A DNA stretch of 64,000 nucleotides from contig NZ_FTPD01000078.1 in NCBI RefSeq assembly GCF_900156895.1, positions 1-64,000 on the forward strand, in the 5' to 3' direction. This document shows, in pieces, positions 34,189 to 43,419 of the stretch (within the stretch, counting starts at the first letter, position 1; every line of letters starts with the position of its first letter). Source of the DNA: Mesorhizobium prunaredense. GTDB lineage: Bacteria; Pseudomonadota; Alphaproteobacteria; Rhizobiales; Rhizobiaceae. Under the pieces are notes generated by a model. The model was not told the DNA's origin, ran no database searches, and saw only the letters and a program-made list of their open reading frames with translations. A program made the translations under genes and the position numbers.

Positions 34189-36648
34189 CTACATCCGCAC
34201 CCGTTCCGCCTTCGGATCATACATCGGCTTCAGCGACACTTCCGCGGCGAAGCGCTCGCCGGCGATCTCGATCTCGTAGGAAGACGACAGCACATCCGCC
34301 TCGCTCTCGCCTTGGCAAGGCACATAGCCGAGGCCGACGGCGCCGCCGAGATGATGGCCGTAATTGCCCGAGGTGATCGGGCCGACAATCTTGCCGTCGC
34401 GCAGGACCGCCTCATTGTGGAAGAGCAGAGGTTGCGTGTCTTTCAGGCGGAACTGCACCAGCCGCCGGTTCAATCCGGTTTCTTTTTTTCTCAGCACGGC
34501 ATCGCGGCCAAGGAAATCGCCCTTGGCAGTCTTTACTGCGAAGCCCAGGCCTGCCTCCAGCACATTGTCCTCGTCGGTGATGTCGTGGCCGAAATGCCGG
34601 AAGGCCTTTTCGATGCGGCAGGAATCCAGCGTGTGCAGGCCGCAAAGCTTCAGGCCGACATCGGCGCCGGCATCCTCGATCGCCTCGAACACGTGTGCGG
34701 CCTGGTCGGACGAGACATAAAGCTCCCAGCCCAGTTCGCCGACATAGGTGACGCGATGGGCGCGGGCCAGCCCCATGCCGATTTCAATCTCCTGAAACGT
34801 CCCGAACGGATTGGTTGCGTTGGAGAAATCGTTCGGGCTCAGCTTTTGAATGAGCTTCCTCGAATCCGGGCCCATCAGGCAGAGCACGGCCTCAGTAGCG
34901 GTCACCTCGGTGATGACGACGAATTCATCGGCGAGGTGTTTTCTTAACCAGGCGAGATCACGCTGCAGCGTGGCGCCCGGTACGACGAGGAAAAAGGTGG
35001 TTTCAGACAGCCGCGAGACGGTAAGGTCGCTCTCGATGCCACCGCGCCGGTTGAGCATCTGGGTGTAGACGATCTTGCCCGGCGCCACGTCCATGTCGTT
35101 GGCGCAAAGCCTCTGCAGGAAGGCGCAGGCATCGCGGCCCTCGACACGGATCTTGCCGAACGAGGTCATGTCGAACAGGCCTACGCCGTTGCGGACCGCC
35201 AGATGTTCATCGCGCTGGTTGTCGAACCAGTTCTGCCGTTTCCAGGAATAGCGATACTCGCGCTCCTGGTCCTCACGCGCGAACCAGTTGGCCCGCTCCC
35301 AGCCGGCAACCTCGCCGAACACCGCGCCGCGTGCCTTCAGATGTTCATGGAGCGGGGAGCGCCTGATGTTCCGAGAGGTCGCCATCTGCCGGTAGGGAAA
35401 ATGGTCGGCATAGAGCAGGCCGAGCGTCTCGGAGACGCGCTCTCTGAGATAGCGGCGGTTCTTTTGGAACGGCTGGGCGCGGCGGATGTCGACCTCCCAA
35501 AGATCGAAGGGTGCTTCGCCATCATTGATCCATTGCGCCAGGGCCATGCCGGCGCCGCCTGAGGAGACGATGCCGATGGAGTTATAGCCGGTCGCCATCC
35601 AGTAGCCGGACAGCTCCGGCGCCTCGCCGAGATAGTAGCGGTCATCAGGCGTAAAACTCTCGGGGCCGTTGAAGAAGGTGTGGATGCCGGCGCTGGCCAG
35701 CATTGGCATGCGGTTGACGCCCATTTCGAGGATCGGCTCGAAATGTTCGAAATCCTCGGGCAACTGGTCGAAGCAGAAATCTTCGCTTATGCCGTCCATC
35801 CCCCACGGCTTGGCCACCGGCTCGAAGGCGCCGAGCATCATCTTGCCCGCATCTTCCTTATAGTAGGCGCACTCGTCCGGCACGCGCAGCACCGGCAGCC
35901 GGGTCAGGCCGGGGATCGGTTCGGTGACGAGATAAAAATGCTCGCAGGCATGTAGCGGGATGCTGACGCCGTTCTGGGCGCCAAACTCGCGTGCCCACAT
36001 GCCGGCGCAATTGACGACGACATCGGCCTCGATCATGCCTTGCTCGTCGCCCTGCGCCCAGGAAACGCCGGTGACGCGGCCATCCCTGGTGTGAACCTTG
36101 GTGACCTTTGCATTCTCGACGATCGTCGCACCGCGCTGGCGCGCACCCTTGGCCAGCGCCATGGCGATATTGGCCGGGTCGCATTGGCCGTCGAGCGGCA
36201 GATGCACGGCGCCGACCACATCGGAAACATTAAGATGCGGGTACATCTGCTTGACTTCGTTTGGCGAAATCTCGCGCACGTCGATATCGAGCGCGCGGGC
36301 GAGCGACGCCTGCCTATAAATCTCGTGCTTGCGTTCCTCGGTCAGCGCCACGGTGATCGAACCGACCTGGCGCATGCCGGTCCCGACATCGGTCTCGGCC
36401 TCCAGCTTGACGTAGAGGTCGGCCGAATATTTCGCCAGCCGTGTCATGTTCTGCGAACCGCGCAACTGGCCGATCAGACCGGCGGCATGCCATGTCGTGC
36501 CCGATGTCAGCTGCTTGCGCTCGAGCAGCACGATGTCGGTCCAGCCGAGCTTGGCCAGATGGTAAGCGACCGAGCAGCCTGAAACACCGCCGCCGATGAT
36601 AACGGCCCTTGCCTTGGGAGGAATGGTTTTGGGAGACGGGGCGGTCAT
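34189..36648 (-). CDS. Dimethylglycine/sarcosine dehydrogenase-like FAD-GcvT protein (2)
   Basis: The 819-aa protein fuses an N-terminal DAO-type FAD domain (VIIGGGVSGCSVAYHL near residue 17) to a C-terminal GcvT-type tetrahydrofolate domain (EVTATEAVLCLMGP, VTYVGELGWELYV). The LTSGTTWHAAGL segment near 45 keeps the histidine that binds FAD covalently in dimethylglycine dehydrogenase. Expected activity is oxidative N-demethylation with the methyl carbon passed to tetrahydrofolate. The ATG at 36648 overlaps the aminotransferase stop by 4 bp; the frame open to 37203 is antisense-frame noise. It is the last gene of the XRE-led operon. Confidence 0.88.
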   Translation of the reverse strand: MTAPSPKTIPPKARAVIIGGGVSGCSVAYHLAKLGWTDIVLLERKQLTSGTTWHAAGLIGQLRGSQNMTRLAKYSADLYVKLEAETDVGTGMRQVGSITVALTEERKHEIYRQASLARALDIDVREISPNEVKQMYPHLNVSDVVGAVHLPLDGQCDPANIAMALAKGARQRGATIVENAKVTKVHTRDGRVTGVSWAQGDEQGMIEADVVVNCAGMWAREFGAQNGVSIPLHACEHFYLVTEPIPGLTRLPVLRVPDECAYYKEDAGKMMLGAFEPVAKPWGMDGISEDFCFDQLPEDFEHFEPILEMGVNRMPMLASAGIHTFFNGPESFTPDDRYYLGEAPELSGYWMATGYNSIGIVSSGGAGMALAQWINDGEAPFDLWEVDIRRAQPFQKNRRYLRERVSETLGLLYADHFPYRQMATSRNIRRSPLHEHLKARGAVFGEVAGWERANWFAREDQEREYRYSWKRQNWFDNQRDEHLAVRNGVGLFDMTSFGKIRVEGRDACAFLQRLCANDMDVAPGKIVYTQMLNRRGGIESDLTVSRLSETTFFLVVPGATLQRDLAWLRKHLADEFVVITEVTATEAVLCLMGPDSRKLIQKLSPNDFSNATNPFGTFQEIEIGMGLARAHRVTYVGELGWELYVSSDQAAHVFEAIEDAGADVGLKLCGLHTLDSCRIEKAFRHFGHDITDEDNVLEAGLGFAVKTAKGDFLGRDAVLRKKETGLNRRLVQFRLKDTQPLLFHNEAVLRDGKIVGPITSGNYGHHLGGAVGLGYVPCQGESEADVLSSSYEIEIAGERFAAEVSLKPMYDPKAERVRM

Positions 36649-37826
36649 GCGGCCACGCGGCGGTAGCTGGACGCGAAGCGGCGCAGCCGAAGGGTTGCTT
36701 CCAGAAGCACCGCCTCTGGCTGGCAGAGGCTGACGCGAATATGGCCGGCGGCGGCCTCGCCGAAGCTCGAGCCGGGCATCACGCCGACCTTTTCCTTGTC
36801 GAGCAGAGCCCAGGCGAATTTCTCGTCGTCGGGCTCGAGAGCCGAGATGTCTAGCATGACATACATGCCGCCTTCGGAGCCGCGCACGGTGACGTTGTTC
36901 ATGCCGCGCATGGCATCGAGGACAACGCTGCGCCGTGCCGCATAGCGTTCGGCGATCTGCTTGACGCCGTAGCCGTTTTCGAGCGCCTCGGCGCAAGCGA
37001 GGCTGATGAACGCCGGCAGGCCGTAGGTGGTCACCAGATTGAGGTTGGTCAGCAGCGAGATCATCTGTCCGGGCCCGGTCAGCCAGCCCATGCGCCAGCC
37101 GGTCATGCCGTGGCTCTTCGACATGGAATTGATGACCAGCGTGCGTTCCGCCATGCCGGGCAGCGAACGCGGCGAGACGTGCTCGCCGCCGCCCAGCGTC
37201 CAATAGACCTCGTCCGACAGCAGCCAGAGGTCATGTTCCCGGCAGATCTGCGCCAGCTCTTCCAGCCGCTGGCGCGAATAGACAGCACCCGTCGGGTTGT
37301 TCGGCGTGTTGATGAGGATGGCGCGGGTGTTCGGCCGAAGTGCTGCGCGAATGTCGGCGGCGCGCGGCTGAAAACCATCCTCGGCCGGTGTCTCGACCAC
37401 GGTGAAATCGGCGCCCGCTGCACTGAAGGTGTTGGGGTAGGTCGCGTAATAGGGCGCGACCACGATGGCATGGTCGCCCTGGTCGAGAACGGCCTGCACC
37501 GCCGCATACAGCGCTGCCTGGCCGCCCGCCGTGGCGATGACCTGGTCGGGGTTGGTCCTAACGCCGGTGCAGGCGGTCGAGGCCGCCGCCATGGCCTGGC
37601 GCAGGCGCGGAATGCCGGCAAGCGGGGTATAGTGGTGATTGCTGGCGCGAACCGCCGCGACGCAGGCTTCGATCGTCTGCGCCGGCGTGTCGAAATCATG
37701 GTCGCCGACCGACAGCATGATGATGTCCTCGCCAGCCTGCTTGCGCGTCCAGGCGGCGAAATGGACCTCCCAGCCGTCCTTGCCGGAAGGCACGATGCCG
37801 GAAATGCGCGATGACGGTCTGGGCAT
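36645..37826 (-). CDS. Class I/II pyridoxal-phosphate aminotransferase
   Basis: The 393-aa fold-type I aminotransferase has the NTPNNPTGAVYS motif near residue 172, LLSDEVYW near 203 and the PLP-lysine segment NSMSKSHGMTGWRMGW near 233. It belongs to the AspC-like arginine:pyruvate/kynurenine group; the substrate is unknown. Placed between a methyltransferase and an FAD-GcvT demethylase, it may act on the amino acid left after demethylation. Overlaps with both neighbours are 1 and 4 bp. Confidence 0.85.
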   Translation of the reverse strand: MPRPSSRISGIVPSGKDGWEVHFAAWTRKQAGEDIIMLSVGDHDFDTPAQTIEACVAAVRASNHHYTPLAGIPRLRQAMAAASTACTGVRTNPDQVIATAGGQAALYAAVQAVLDQGDHAIVVAPYYATYPNTFSAAGADFTVVETPAEDGFQPRAADIRAALRPNTRAILINTPNNPTGAVYSRQRLEELAQICREHDLWLLSDEVYWTLGGGEHVSPRSLPGMAERTLVINSMSKSHGMTGWRMGWLTGPGQMISLLTNLNLVTTYGLPAFISLACAEALENGYGVKQIAERYAARRSVVLDAMRGMNNVTVRGSEGGMYVMLDISALEPDDEKFAWALLDKEKVGVMPGSSFGEAAAGHIRVSLCQPEAVLLEATLRLRRFASSYRRVAA

Positions 37827-38725
37827 TATGCTACTCCCGAAATTGTGTAGCCGGCCTGTTCGAGCCGGTCGCGCAGGGCGGCGATATGGGGCGGCCCGAC
37901 TTCGCAGCAGCCGCCGACGATGTCAGCGCCGGCCTCGACCCAGCCGACCGCCTGGTCGGCATAGGCATCCGGATCGAGGTCGTGGCGGGCGTGCAGCACT
38001 TCCACTGTGCCGCCATGCTTGAGCGCCTCGACCGAGGTGAAGCCGTTGGCATAGGCGCCAACCGGCCCGCCGAGAGCGATCATTTCGGGCAGCGCTGCAG
38101 CGATCGCTTCGGGCCGGCAGCAATTGATCAGCCTGGCTGCGACCGGCAGGCCGTCGAGAGCGCTCGACGCCGCCGCTATGGTTTCGCCGCTGCGCAGCCG
38201 TGGTGCGCGGTGATCGGCGAGCGTCCACGACACCCACACCGGCTTACCGCTTTCCGACGCGGCGGTGACCGCCGCGCGCGCTTCCTCGGCCGACGCCATG
38301 GTCTCGCACAGGAACAGATCGACGCCGTCGGCCTGCTCGGCAACGATGCGGCGGTAGATGTCGAGCGTATCCTCGAAGGATATCGTCAGTGCCGGTGCGT
38401 AGCTGCCGAACAGGGGCGACAGGCAGCCGGCGATCGCCGCGTCGCCGGCCTGGTCGCGAGCTTGCCTTGCCAGTTCTATGCCGCGCTTCTGCAGCGGCTT
38501 GAACAGCTCTTCCGCGCCTTCGCGCGCCAGCCGCTCGGGGGTTGCGGAGTAGGTGTTGATGGTGATGACACGGGCGCCGGCCCGAATGAATTCCGCGTGC
38601 AGGTCGCGCACCAGGTCCGGTTCGTCGATCAGCACCCTGGCCGACCATAGCGGGGTGGGATCGGAGCTGCTGCGGCGGACCAGTTCCTGGCCCATGCCGC
38701 CGTCGGTGAGAATGACTGAATTCAT
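37826..38725 (-). CDS. Homocysteine S-methyltransferase-family protein (BHMT/MmuM-like)
   Basis: The 299-aa TIM-barrel enzyme transfers a methyl group to homocysteine from betaine, S-methylmethionine or a similar donor. The zinc-binding cysteines are present: INCCRPE near residue 206 and VGGCCEVGPPHI near 273; the N-terminus begins MNSVILTDGGMGQELVRR. In this operon a betaine donor is the attractive reading, with dimethylglycine feeding the flanking FAD-GcvT enzymes. The ATG at 38725 overlaps the stop of the preceding gene by 4 bp. Confidence 0.85.
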   Translation of the reverse strand: MNSVILTDGGMGQELVRRSSSDPTPLWSARVLIDEPDLVRDLHAEFIRAGARVITINTYSATPERLAREGAEELFKPLQKRGIELARQARDQAGDAAIAGCLSPLFGSYAPALTISFEDTLDIYRRIVAEQADGVDLFLCETMASAEEARAAVTAASESGKPVWVSWTLADHRAPRLRSGETIAAASSALDGLPVAARLINCCRPEAIAAALPEMIALGGPVGAYANGFTSVEALKHGGTVEVLHARHDLDPDAYADQAVGWVEAGADIVGGCCEVGPPHIAALRDRLEQAGYTISGVA

Positions 38726-41175
38726 GCGCGCAACCTCTCGTTGTTGGGATCCCATAGCGGTTCGTCCTTCTGCACGACCGCCTTGAAGCGCTCGCCGAAG
38801 ATCTCGACCTCGACCGCAGTTCCCGGCTCAGTCAGGTCGGCGCGCAGCATGCCGAGCGCGATCGACTTGTCGACGCGATGACCCCAGCCGCCGGACGTCG
38901 TCTCGCCGACGATCCGGCCGTCATGCCACAGCGTCGACATGGTTGGCGCGTCGCAGTCGCCGGGGTTTTCGACGACCAGCGTGACAAAGCGCTTCTTGAC
39001 GCCCTGCTGCTTCTCGTTTTGCAGCGCCGCCTTGCCACGGAAATCCGGCTTGTCCCATTTCACGAAACGCTCCAGCCCACCCTGCAGGATCGAATAGTCG
39101 GTCGACAGGTCGCCTTTCCAGGCGCGATAGGATTTTTCAAGCCGCAGTGAATCCAGCGCGTACATGCCGAACGGCTTCAGGCCATGCTTTTGCCCGGCCG
39201 CCCAGACGGCGTCGAAGATGGCGGCGGTGTCGTCGATCTTGCTGTGGATTTCCCAGCCGAGTTCGCCGGCGAAGGACACACGCACCAACTTTGCCCAACG
39301 GCCGGCAATTGTCGTCTCCTGGTGCGTCAGCCAGGGCAGAGCAAGGTCGGCGGCGCAGACATCGGCGAGGATTTTTCGCGAATTGGGCCCGGCGAGGATC
39401 TGCGTTGAGAATTCTTCGGTCCGGTCGACCAGCTTGAACGAGGCGTCCTTCGGCATGCGCCATTTCAGCCATTCGAAATCGTGCCATTGCGCCACCGCGG
39501 CGGTGATCAGCGTCATCAAATCCTCATCGTGGCGAACGACAGACATTTCGGTGACGATGCGGCCCTTGTCGTCGGCAAAATAGACGAGGCCGATGCGGCC
39601 GGGTTTCGGCACCAGGCCGGTGACTTGTTGGCTCAGCCATTCGGCAGCACCAGGGCCATTGAGATTGAAGCGGGAAAAACCGGGCAGATCCAAAATGCCT
39701 GCGGCGTCGCGCACGGCGAGGCATTCTTCGCGGACGCGATGCTGCCAGGGCCCGTCGCGGCGGAAGGTCAGCGTCGCGGCTTCCGAAACATCGTCGCCGG
39801 CTTGCGCGTACCAGGTGGCGCGCTCCCAGCCATTATAGGCGTCGAAGCAAGCGCCGAGCGCCTTGATGCGATCATGGATCGGCGACAGTTTGCGGTCGCG
39901 CCCAGCCGGCCAGGCATGACGCGGGAACTGGATGGCATATTCGTTGCCGTAGATCTCCATGCCCTTGGCGACGCAGTAATCCGCGGCCGAGGCAAAGCTG
40001 GTGAAACGGCGCGGATCGCAGGACCACATGTCCCATTCGGTCTGGCCCTCAGTCACCCATTCGGCCAGCACCTTGCCGGCGCCGCCGCCCTGGGCGATGC
40101 CGAAAGTGAAGACGCAGGCCTCGAAAGCGTTCGGCACGCCGGGCATCGGGCCGATCAGCGGGTTGCCATCCGGCGCGTAGGGGATCGGACCGTTGATGAC
40201 CTTGGACAGGCCGGCGGTGCCGAGAATCGGCACGCGGGCGACGGCATCGGCCAGATAGTCCTCGAGCCGGTCGAGATCGTCGGGGAGCAGCTGGAACGAA
40301 AAATCGTCTGGCATCGGATCGTTGTGGCCGACCCAATGGGCACGGCAATTGCGCTCATAGGGGCCGAGATTCATGCCGTTCTTTTCCTGGCGCAGATAGT
40401 AGGAGGTGTCGACGTCGCGCAGCAGCGGCAGTTTCTTGCCTTGCTCCTTCGACCACGCGGCCAGTTCGGGGATTTCCTCGAACAGGATATATTGATGGCT
40501 CATCACCATCATCGGCACGTCGCGGCCGAACATCCTGCCGACTTCTGCTGCACGGTAGCCGGCGGCGTTGACGACGATCTCGCAGTGGATCTCGCCCTGC
40601 GCGGTCTCGACCAGCCACTCGTCCTTGTCGCGGCGCACGCCGGTGACCGGACAGAAGCGAATGATCTTCGCACCCAGGTCGCGGGCGCCCTTGGCCAGGG
40701 CCTGGGTCAGCTGCGCCGGGTCGATGTCGCCGTCGCTCGGATCGTAAAGGGCGCCCTTCAGCTCATGCGTTTCGATGAACGGATAACGGCGCTTGATCTC
40801 GTCGAGCCCGACCACATCGATGTCCATGCCCTGGTAGCGGCCCATGCCCTTGGCGCGCTGGAACTCCTGCATGCGCTCGGCCGAATGGGCCAGCCTGAGC
40901 GAGCCGGTGACGTGGTAGTTCATGGGGTAGCCGACCGCGTCGGCCAGCCCGCGATAGAGCTCGGTCGAATAGCGCTGCATGTTCATCAGCGACCATGACG
41001 AGGAGAAGGTCGGCACGTTGCCGGCCGCATGCCAGGTCGAGCCGGAGGTGAGCTCGTTCTTTTCCAGGAGGACGCAGTCGGTCCAGCCCGCCTTGGCGAG
41101 ATGGTAGAGCGAGGAGGCGCCGACGACACCGCCTCCGATGATCACCACACGTGCCGTGGTCGGCAAACCGGCCAT
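38722..41175 (-). CDS. Dimethylglycine dehydrogenase-like FAD-GcvT protein (1)
   Basis: The 817-aa protein is the paralogue of the 34189-36648 product: VVIIGGGVVGASSLYHLAK near residue 9, LTSGSTWHAAGNVPTFS near 40 (FAD-linking His retained), and C-terminal GcvT segments (VSFAGELGWEIHS). It should oxidise an N-methyl glycine derivative and make 5,10-methylene-tetrahydrofolate. The ATG at 41175 has GGAGA upstream and begins MAGLPTTARV. It lies 16 bp after the XRE regulator gene and 4 bp over the methyltransferase gene. Confidence 0.88.
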   Translation of the reverse strand: MAGLPTTARVVIIGGGVVGASSLYHLAKAGWTDCVLLEKNELTSGSTWHAAGNVPTFSSSWSLMNMQRYSTELYRGLADAVGYPMNYHVTGSLRLAHSAERMQEFQRAKGMGRYQGMDIDVVGLDEIKRRYPFIETHELKGALYDPSDGDIDPAQLTQALAKGARDLGAKIIRFCPVTGVRRDKDEWLVETAQGEIHCEIVVNAAGYRAAEVGRMFGRDVPMMVMSHQYILFEEIPELAAWSKEQGKKLPLLRDVDTSYYLRQEKNGMNLGPYERNCRAHWVGHNDPMPDDFSFQLLPDDLDRLEDYLADAVARVPILGTAGLSKVINGPIPYAPDGNPLIGPMPGVPNAFEACVFTFGIAQGGGAGKVLAEWVTEGQTEWDMWSCDPRRFTSFASAADYCVAKGMEIYGNEYAIQFPRHAWPAGRDRKLSPIHDRIKALGACFDAYNGWERATWYAQAGDDVSEAATLTFRRDGPWQHRVREECLAVRDAAGILDLPGFSRFNLNGPGAAEWLSQQVTGLVPKPGRIGLVYFADDKGRIVTEMSVVRHDEDLMTLITAAVAQWHDFEWLKWRMPKDASFKLVDRTEEFSTQILAGPNSRKILADVCAADLALPWLTHQETTIAGRWAKLVRVSFAGELGWEIHSKIDDTAAIFDAVWAAGQKHGLKPFGMYALDSLRLEKSYRAWKGDLSTDYSILQGGLERFVKWDKPDFRGKAALQNEKQQGVKKRFVTLVVENPGDCDAPTMSTLWHDGRIVGETTSGGWGHRVDKSIALGMLRADLTEPGTAVEVEIFGERFKAVVQKDEPLWDPNNERLRA

Positions 41176-41191
41176 AGTCTTCTCCAGATCT

Positions 41192-41779
41192 TCAATAGAC
41201 AGGTGGCGAAACCACCCAGATGACCACCGCCGGCTCCGCACCGGGATTGCGCCAGCGGAACGGCTTGCCGTCGAAGCGAAAGGAGTCGCCTTCGCCAAGC
41301 CGGTGCCAGACGCCTGATATCTCGATGTCGAAGCTGCCGGAAGCGACATATCCGGCTTCCTCCGTCGGCCGGCGGGCTTCGGTCTTCAGTTCAGCACCCG
41401 GCGCGAAGACCGAACGCAGCATCTCGAAGCTACCGCCGAGATCGGGCGAAAGAAGCTCCTCCACCAGGCCGGAATCGCTTGTGCCAAGCGTGCGGCGGCT
41501 GCCGGCGCGCACGACCACGCCGCGCTCGTTCTCGACGGGCACGTCGTGACTGAAGAACAGGCTGACCGGCACGCCGAACAATTCCGCGAAGGCCCTGAGA
41601 TCGCTAAGCGATGGTATCGACAGGCCGCGCTCGACCTGACTGACCCAGCCGACCGAGCGGCCGAGCTTCAGGCCGGTCTCGGCAAGCGTCAGCCCGCGCG
41701 CCCTGCGCAGCGCCCTGATGTCGCCGGCCAGCAGCCGTTCGAGATTTTCCTGATCCGATCTGACAGCGGTTGAGGACAA
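41192..41779 (-). CDS. XRE-family regulator with C-terminal cupin
   Basis: The protein has an N-terminal helix-turn-helix (IRALRRARGLTLAETGLKLG, then VGWVSQVERGLSIPSLSDL) and a cupin sensor domain (GGSFEMLRSVFAPGAELK, ending VIWVVSPPVY). Regulators of this build control amino-acid and amine catabolism and often repress themselves. It heads the operon of two FAD-GcvT genes. The start is uncertain: the frame is open to 41944, but the part upstream of 41780 consists of AT-rich GTGAAAA repeats that look like control DNA, so I choose the TTG at 41779, giving 195 aa, the usual family length. Confidence 0.75.
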   Translation of the reverse strand: MSSTAVRSDQENLERLLAGDIRALRRARGLTLAETGLKLGRSVGWVSQVERGLSIPSLSDLRAFAELFGVPVSLFFSHDVPVENERGVVVRAGSRRTLGTSDSGLVEELLSPDLGGSFEMLRSVFAPGAELKTEARRPTEEAGYVASGSFDIEISGVWHRLGEGDSFRFDGKPFRWRNPGAEPAVVIWVVSPPVY

Positions 41780-41792
41780 AGCTTTTTTCTCG

Positions 41793-41872
41793 GTGAAAAT
41801 CTCTCTGGGTGAAAAATCCCCCTTGGTGAAAAACTGAGGGCAAATTTCATCAGGGGTCAGGTTTGTGAAAAA
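41793..41872. promoter_or_regulatory. Iterated GTGAAAA motif upstream of the XRE-cupin gene
   Basis: GTGAAAA occurs at 41793, 41809, 41826 and 41865, the first three 16-17 bp apart (about 1.5 helical turns). This is a likely operator array for the XRE-cupin regulator or another factor at the head of the methylamine-type operon. The region is far richer in AT than its surroundings. Confidence 0.5.
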
Positions 41873-42034
41873 ATCAAGAGAATTTTCATGAGGCCACAAG
41901 ATTTGCTTGCGCCATTTTGACGGTTCAGGCAAAGGCTCGGCCACGAACGGCGAGTGAGGGCGCCCGGTCGAGGCTGCGTTAGAGCGCCACGCGTCAAATT
42001 GGACCGCAATGGTGCTCTCTCATTTCTAGACGGC

Positions 42035-42076
42035 GTATGATCCTTTCCGGAATCGATTCCGGTTTTCGGGTCACGC
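42035..42076. repeat. Palindromic intergenic repeat (CATGATCC family)
   Basis: GTATGATCCTTTCCGGAATC, then CCGGTTTTCGGGTCACGC, form a dyad centred on GGAATCGATTCC. It ends 14 bp before the nitroreductase start and belongs with 3977, 13251, 46749 and 52532. Confidence 0.7.
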
Positions 42077-42090
42077 GCAAAGGGACGCCC

Positions 42091-42795
42091 ATGCTGGAAA
42101 ACAGGACTAAGATTACGGATGGCGCGGCGATCGTCGACGAGGCGATCACGTCGCGCCGTTCGGTGCGGGCCTTTCTGCCCGACATGGTCGACGATGAGAC
42201 GATCCGCGCCATCCTCGCCGTTGCCGCGCGGGCGCCTTCGGGCACCAACATGCAGCCCTGGCGGGTCTACGTGACCAAGGGCGAGGTCAAGCAACGAATC
42301 AGCGACGCCATCCTCAGCTCCGGTATCCGTGCCGAAAAGGCCGAGTGGGACGAGTATCGCTACTATCCCGACCAGTTCTTCGAACCCTATCTGACCCGGC
42401 GGCGGGCCAACGGCTTCGGCCTCTACAGCGTGCTCGGCATCGGCCGGCGTGAGGTCGACAGGATGCGCGCGCAGCACGACCGCAACTTCGTCTTCTTCGA
42501 CGCGCCGGTCGGCATGATCTTCACCGTCGACCGGCGGCTGAACAAGGGGTCGTGGATCGATTACGGCATGTTCCTGCAGAACATCATGGTGGCGGCGCGG
42601 GGCAGGGGCCTGCACACCTGCCCGCAGGCGGCCTTTGCACCCTATCACAAGCAGATCAGGCCGGTGCTCAACATTCCCGACGAGGAGATCGTCGTCTGCG
42701 GCATGGCACTCGGCCGTGAGGATACATCCAAGCCCGAAAACGCGTTCCGCACCGATCGCGCGCCGCTGGAAGAGTGGGTGACGTTCGCCAAATGA
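42091..42795 (+). CDS. Nitroreductase-family FMN oxidoreductase
   Basis: The 234-aa protein has the FMN-binding N-terminus SRRSVRAFLPDMVDDETI (near residue 22), ARAPSGTNMQPW and the C-terminal GMALGRED. Family members reduce nitro compounds, quinones or flavins with NAD(P)H. AAAGGGA precedes the ATG at 42091; the frame open to 42037 runs within a palindromic repeat. It is a single gene between the XRE-led operon and soxG. Confidence 0.87.
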   Translation: MLENRTKITDGAAIVDEAITSRRSVRAFLPDMVDDETIRAILAVAARAPSGTNMQPWRVYVTKGEVKQRISDAILSSGIRAEKAEWDEYRYYPDQFFEPYLTRRRANGFGLYSVLGIGRREVDRMRAQHDRNFVFFDAPVGMIFTVDRRLNKGSWIDYGMFLQNIMVAARGRGLHTCPQAAFAPYHKQIRPVLNIPDEEIVVCGMALGREDTSKPENAFRTDRAPLEEWVTFAK

Positions 42796-42831
42796 GGGGC
42801 GCCCAATGAGGTGACGACGCGCGGCGTCGGT

Positions 42832-43419
42832 CTATTGCACTTCGTAGCCGACTTCCTCGCTGGCGTGACAGAGCGCCTTCCAGAACGAGCGCGCAAACGA
42901 GCGGAATACATAGATGTCGAACTGGTCGGCGCCGGTGCGCTGGATCTGGGCGAAGACGTCATGATGCATGGTCGAGCGGCCGGCACCGACCGGGAAGGCC
43001 GGCAGCGCGAAGTCGATGGCGAAGAACTTTGCCAGCACCCATTCGGCCTTCGGTCCGGCGATGCGGATCGCGGTGCGGCCGTGCGACAGGTCGGTCACCG
43101 TGCCGATCGCCGGGGTGACGACATTGGCAAAGGCCGATGCCAGGCCCTCGGCCTCGTCGACCACGGTGAATTTGCCCGGCGCAAAACCGAACACCGACCT
43201 CACACCGCCGGTGCTGCCGGCGCCGGCGCCATCGGGCAAAGCAAGGCCGGTAACGGCGCGAATGCCTGCTATCAACGCCTTCTCCTGGCCCGGCCAGGCA
43301 GCGAGTTGCAGGATCGATCCCGGCCTGGTTTCGGAGAGGATGACTTCGATGCCGTGTTCGAAATCGCCATGCGAGCCGGCGCGCAGCTCCAGTTCAAGCG
43401 GTGATTGGCGCTCAACCAT
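42832..43419 (-). CDS. soxG: Sarcosine oxidase gamma subunit
   Basis: SoxG is the small structural subunit of heterotetrameric sarcosine oxidase. The 195-aa protein ends with the family segment QFDIYVFRSFARSFWKAL, and has DLSHGRTAIRIAGP near residue 105. The ATG at 43419 lies 8 bp inside the end of soxA, giving the usual B-D-A-G order. Sequence before 43419 in this frame belongs to the antisense of soxA and was excluded. Confidence 0.92.
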   Translation of the reverse strand: MVERQSPLELELRAGSHGDFEHGIEVILSETRPGSILQLAAWPGQEKALIAGIRAVTGLALPDGAGAGSTGGVRSVFGFAPGKFTVVDEAEGLASAFANVVTPAIGTVTDLSHGRTAIRIAGPKAEWVLAKFFAIDFALPAFPVGAGRSTMHHDVFAQIQRTGADQFDIYVFRSFARSFWKALCHASEEVGYEVQ

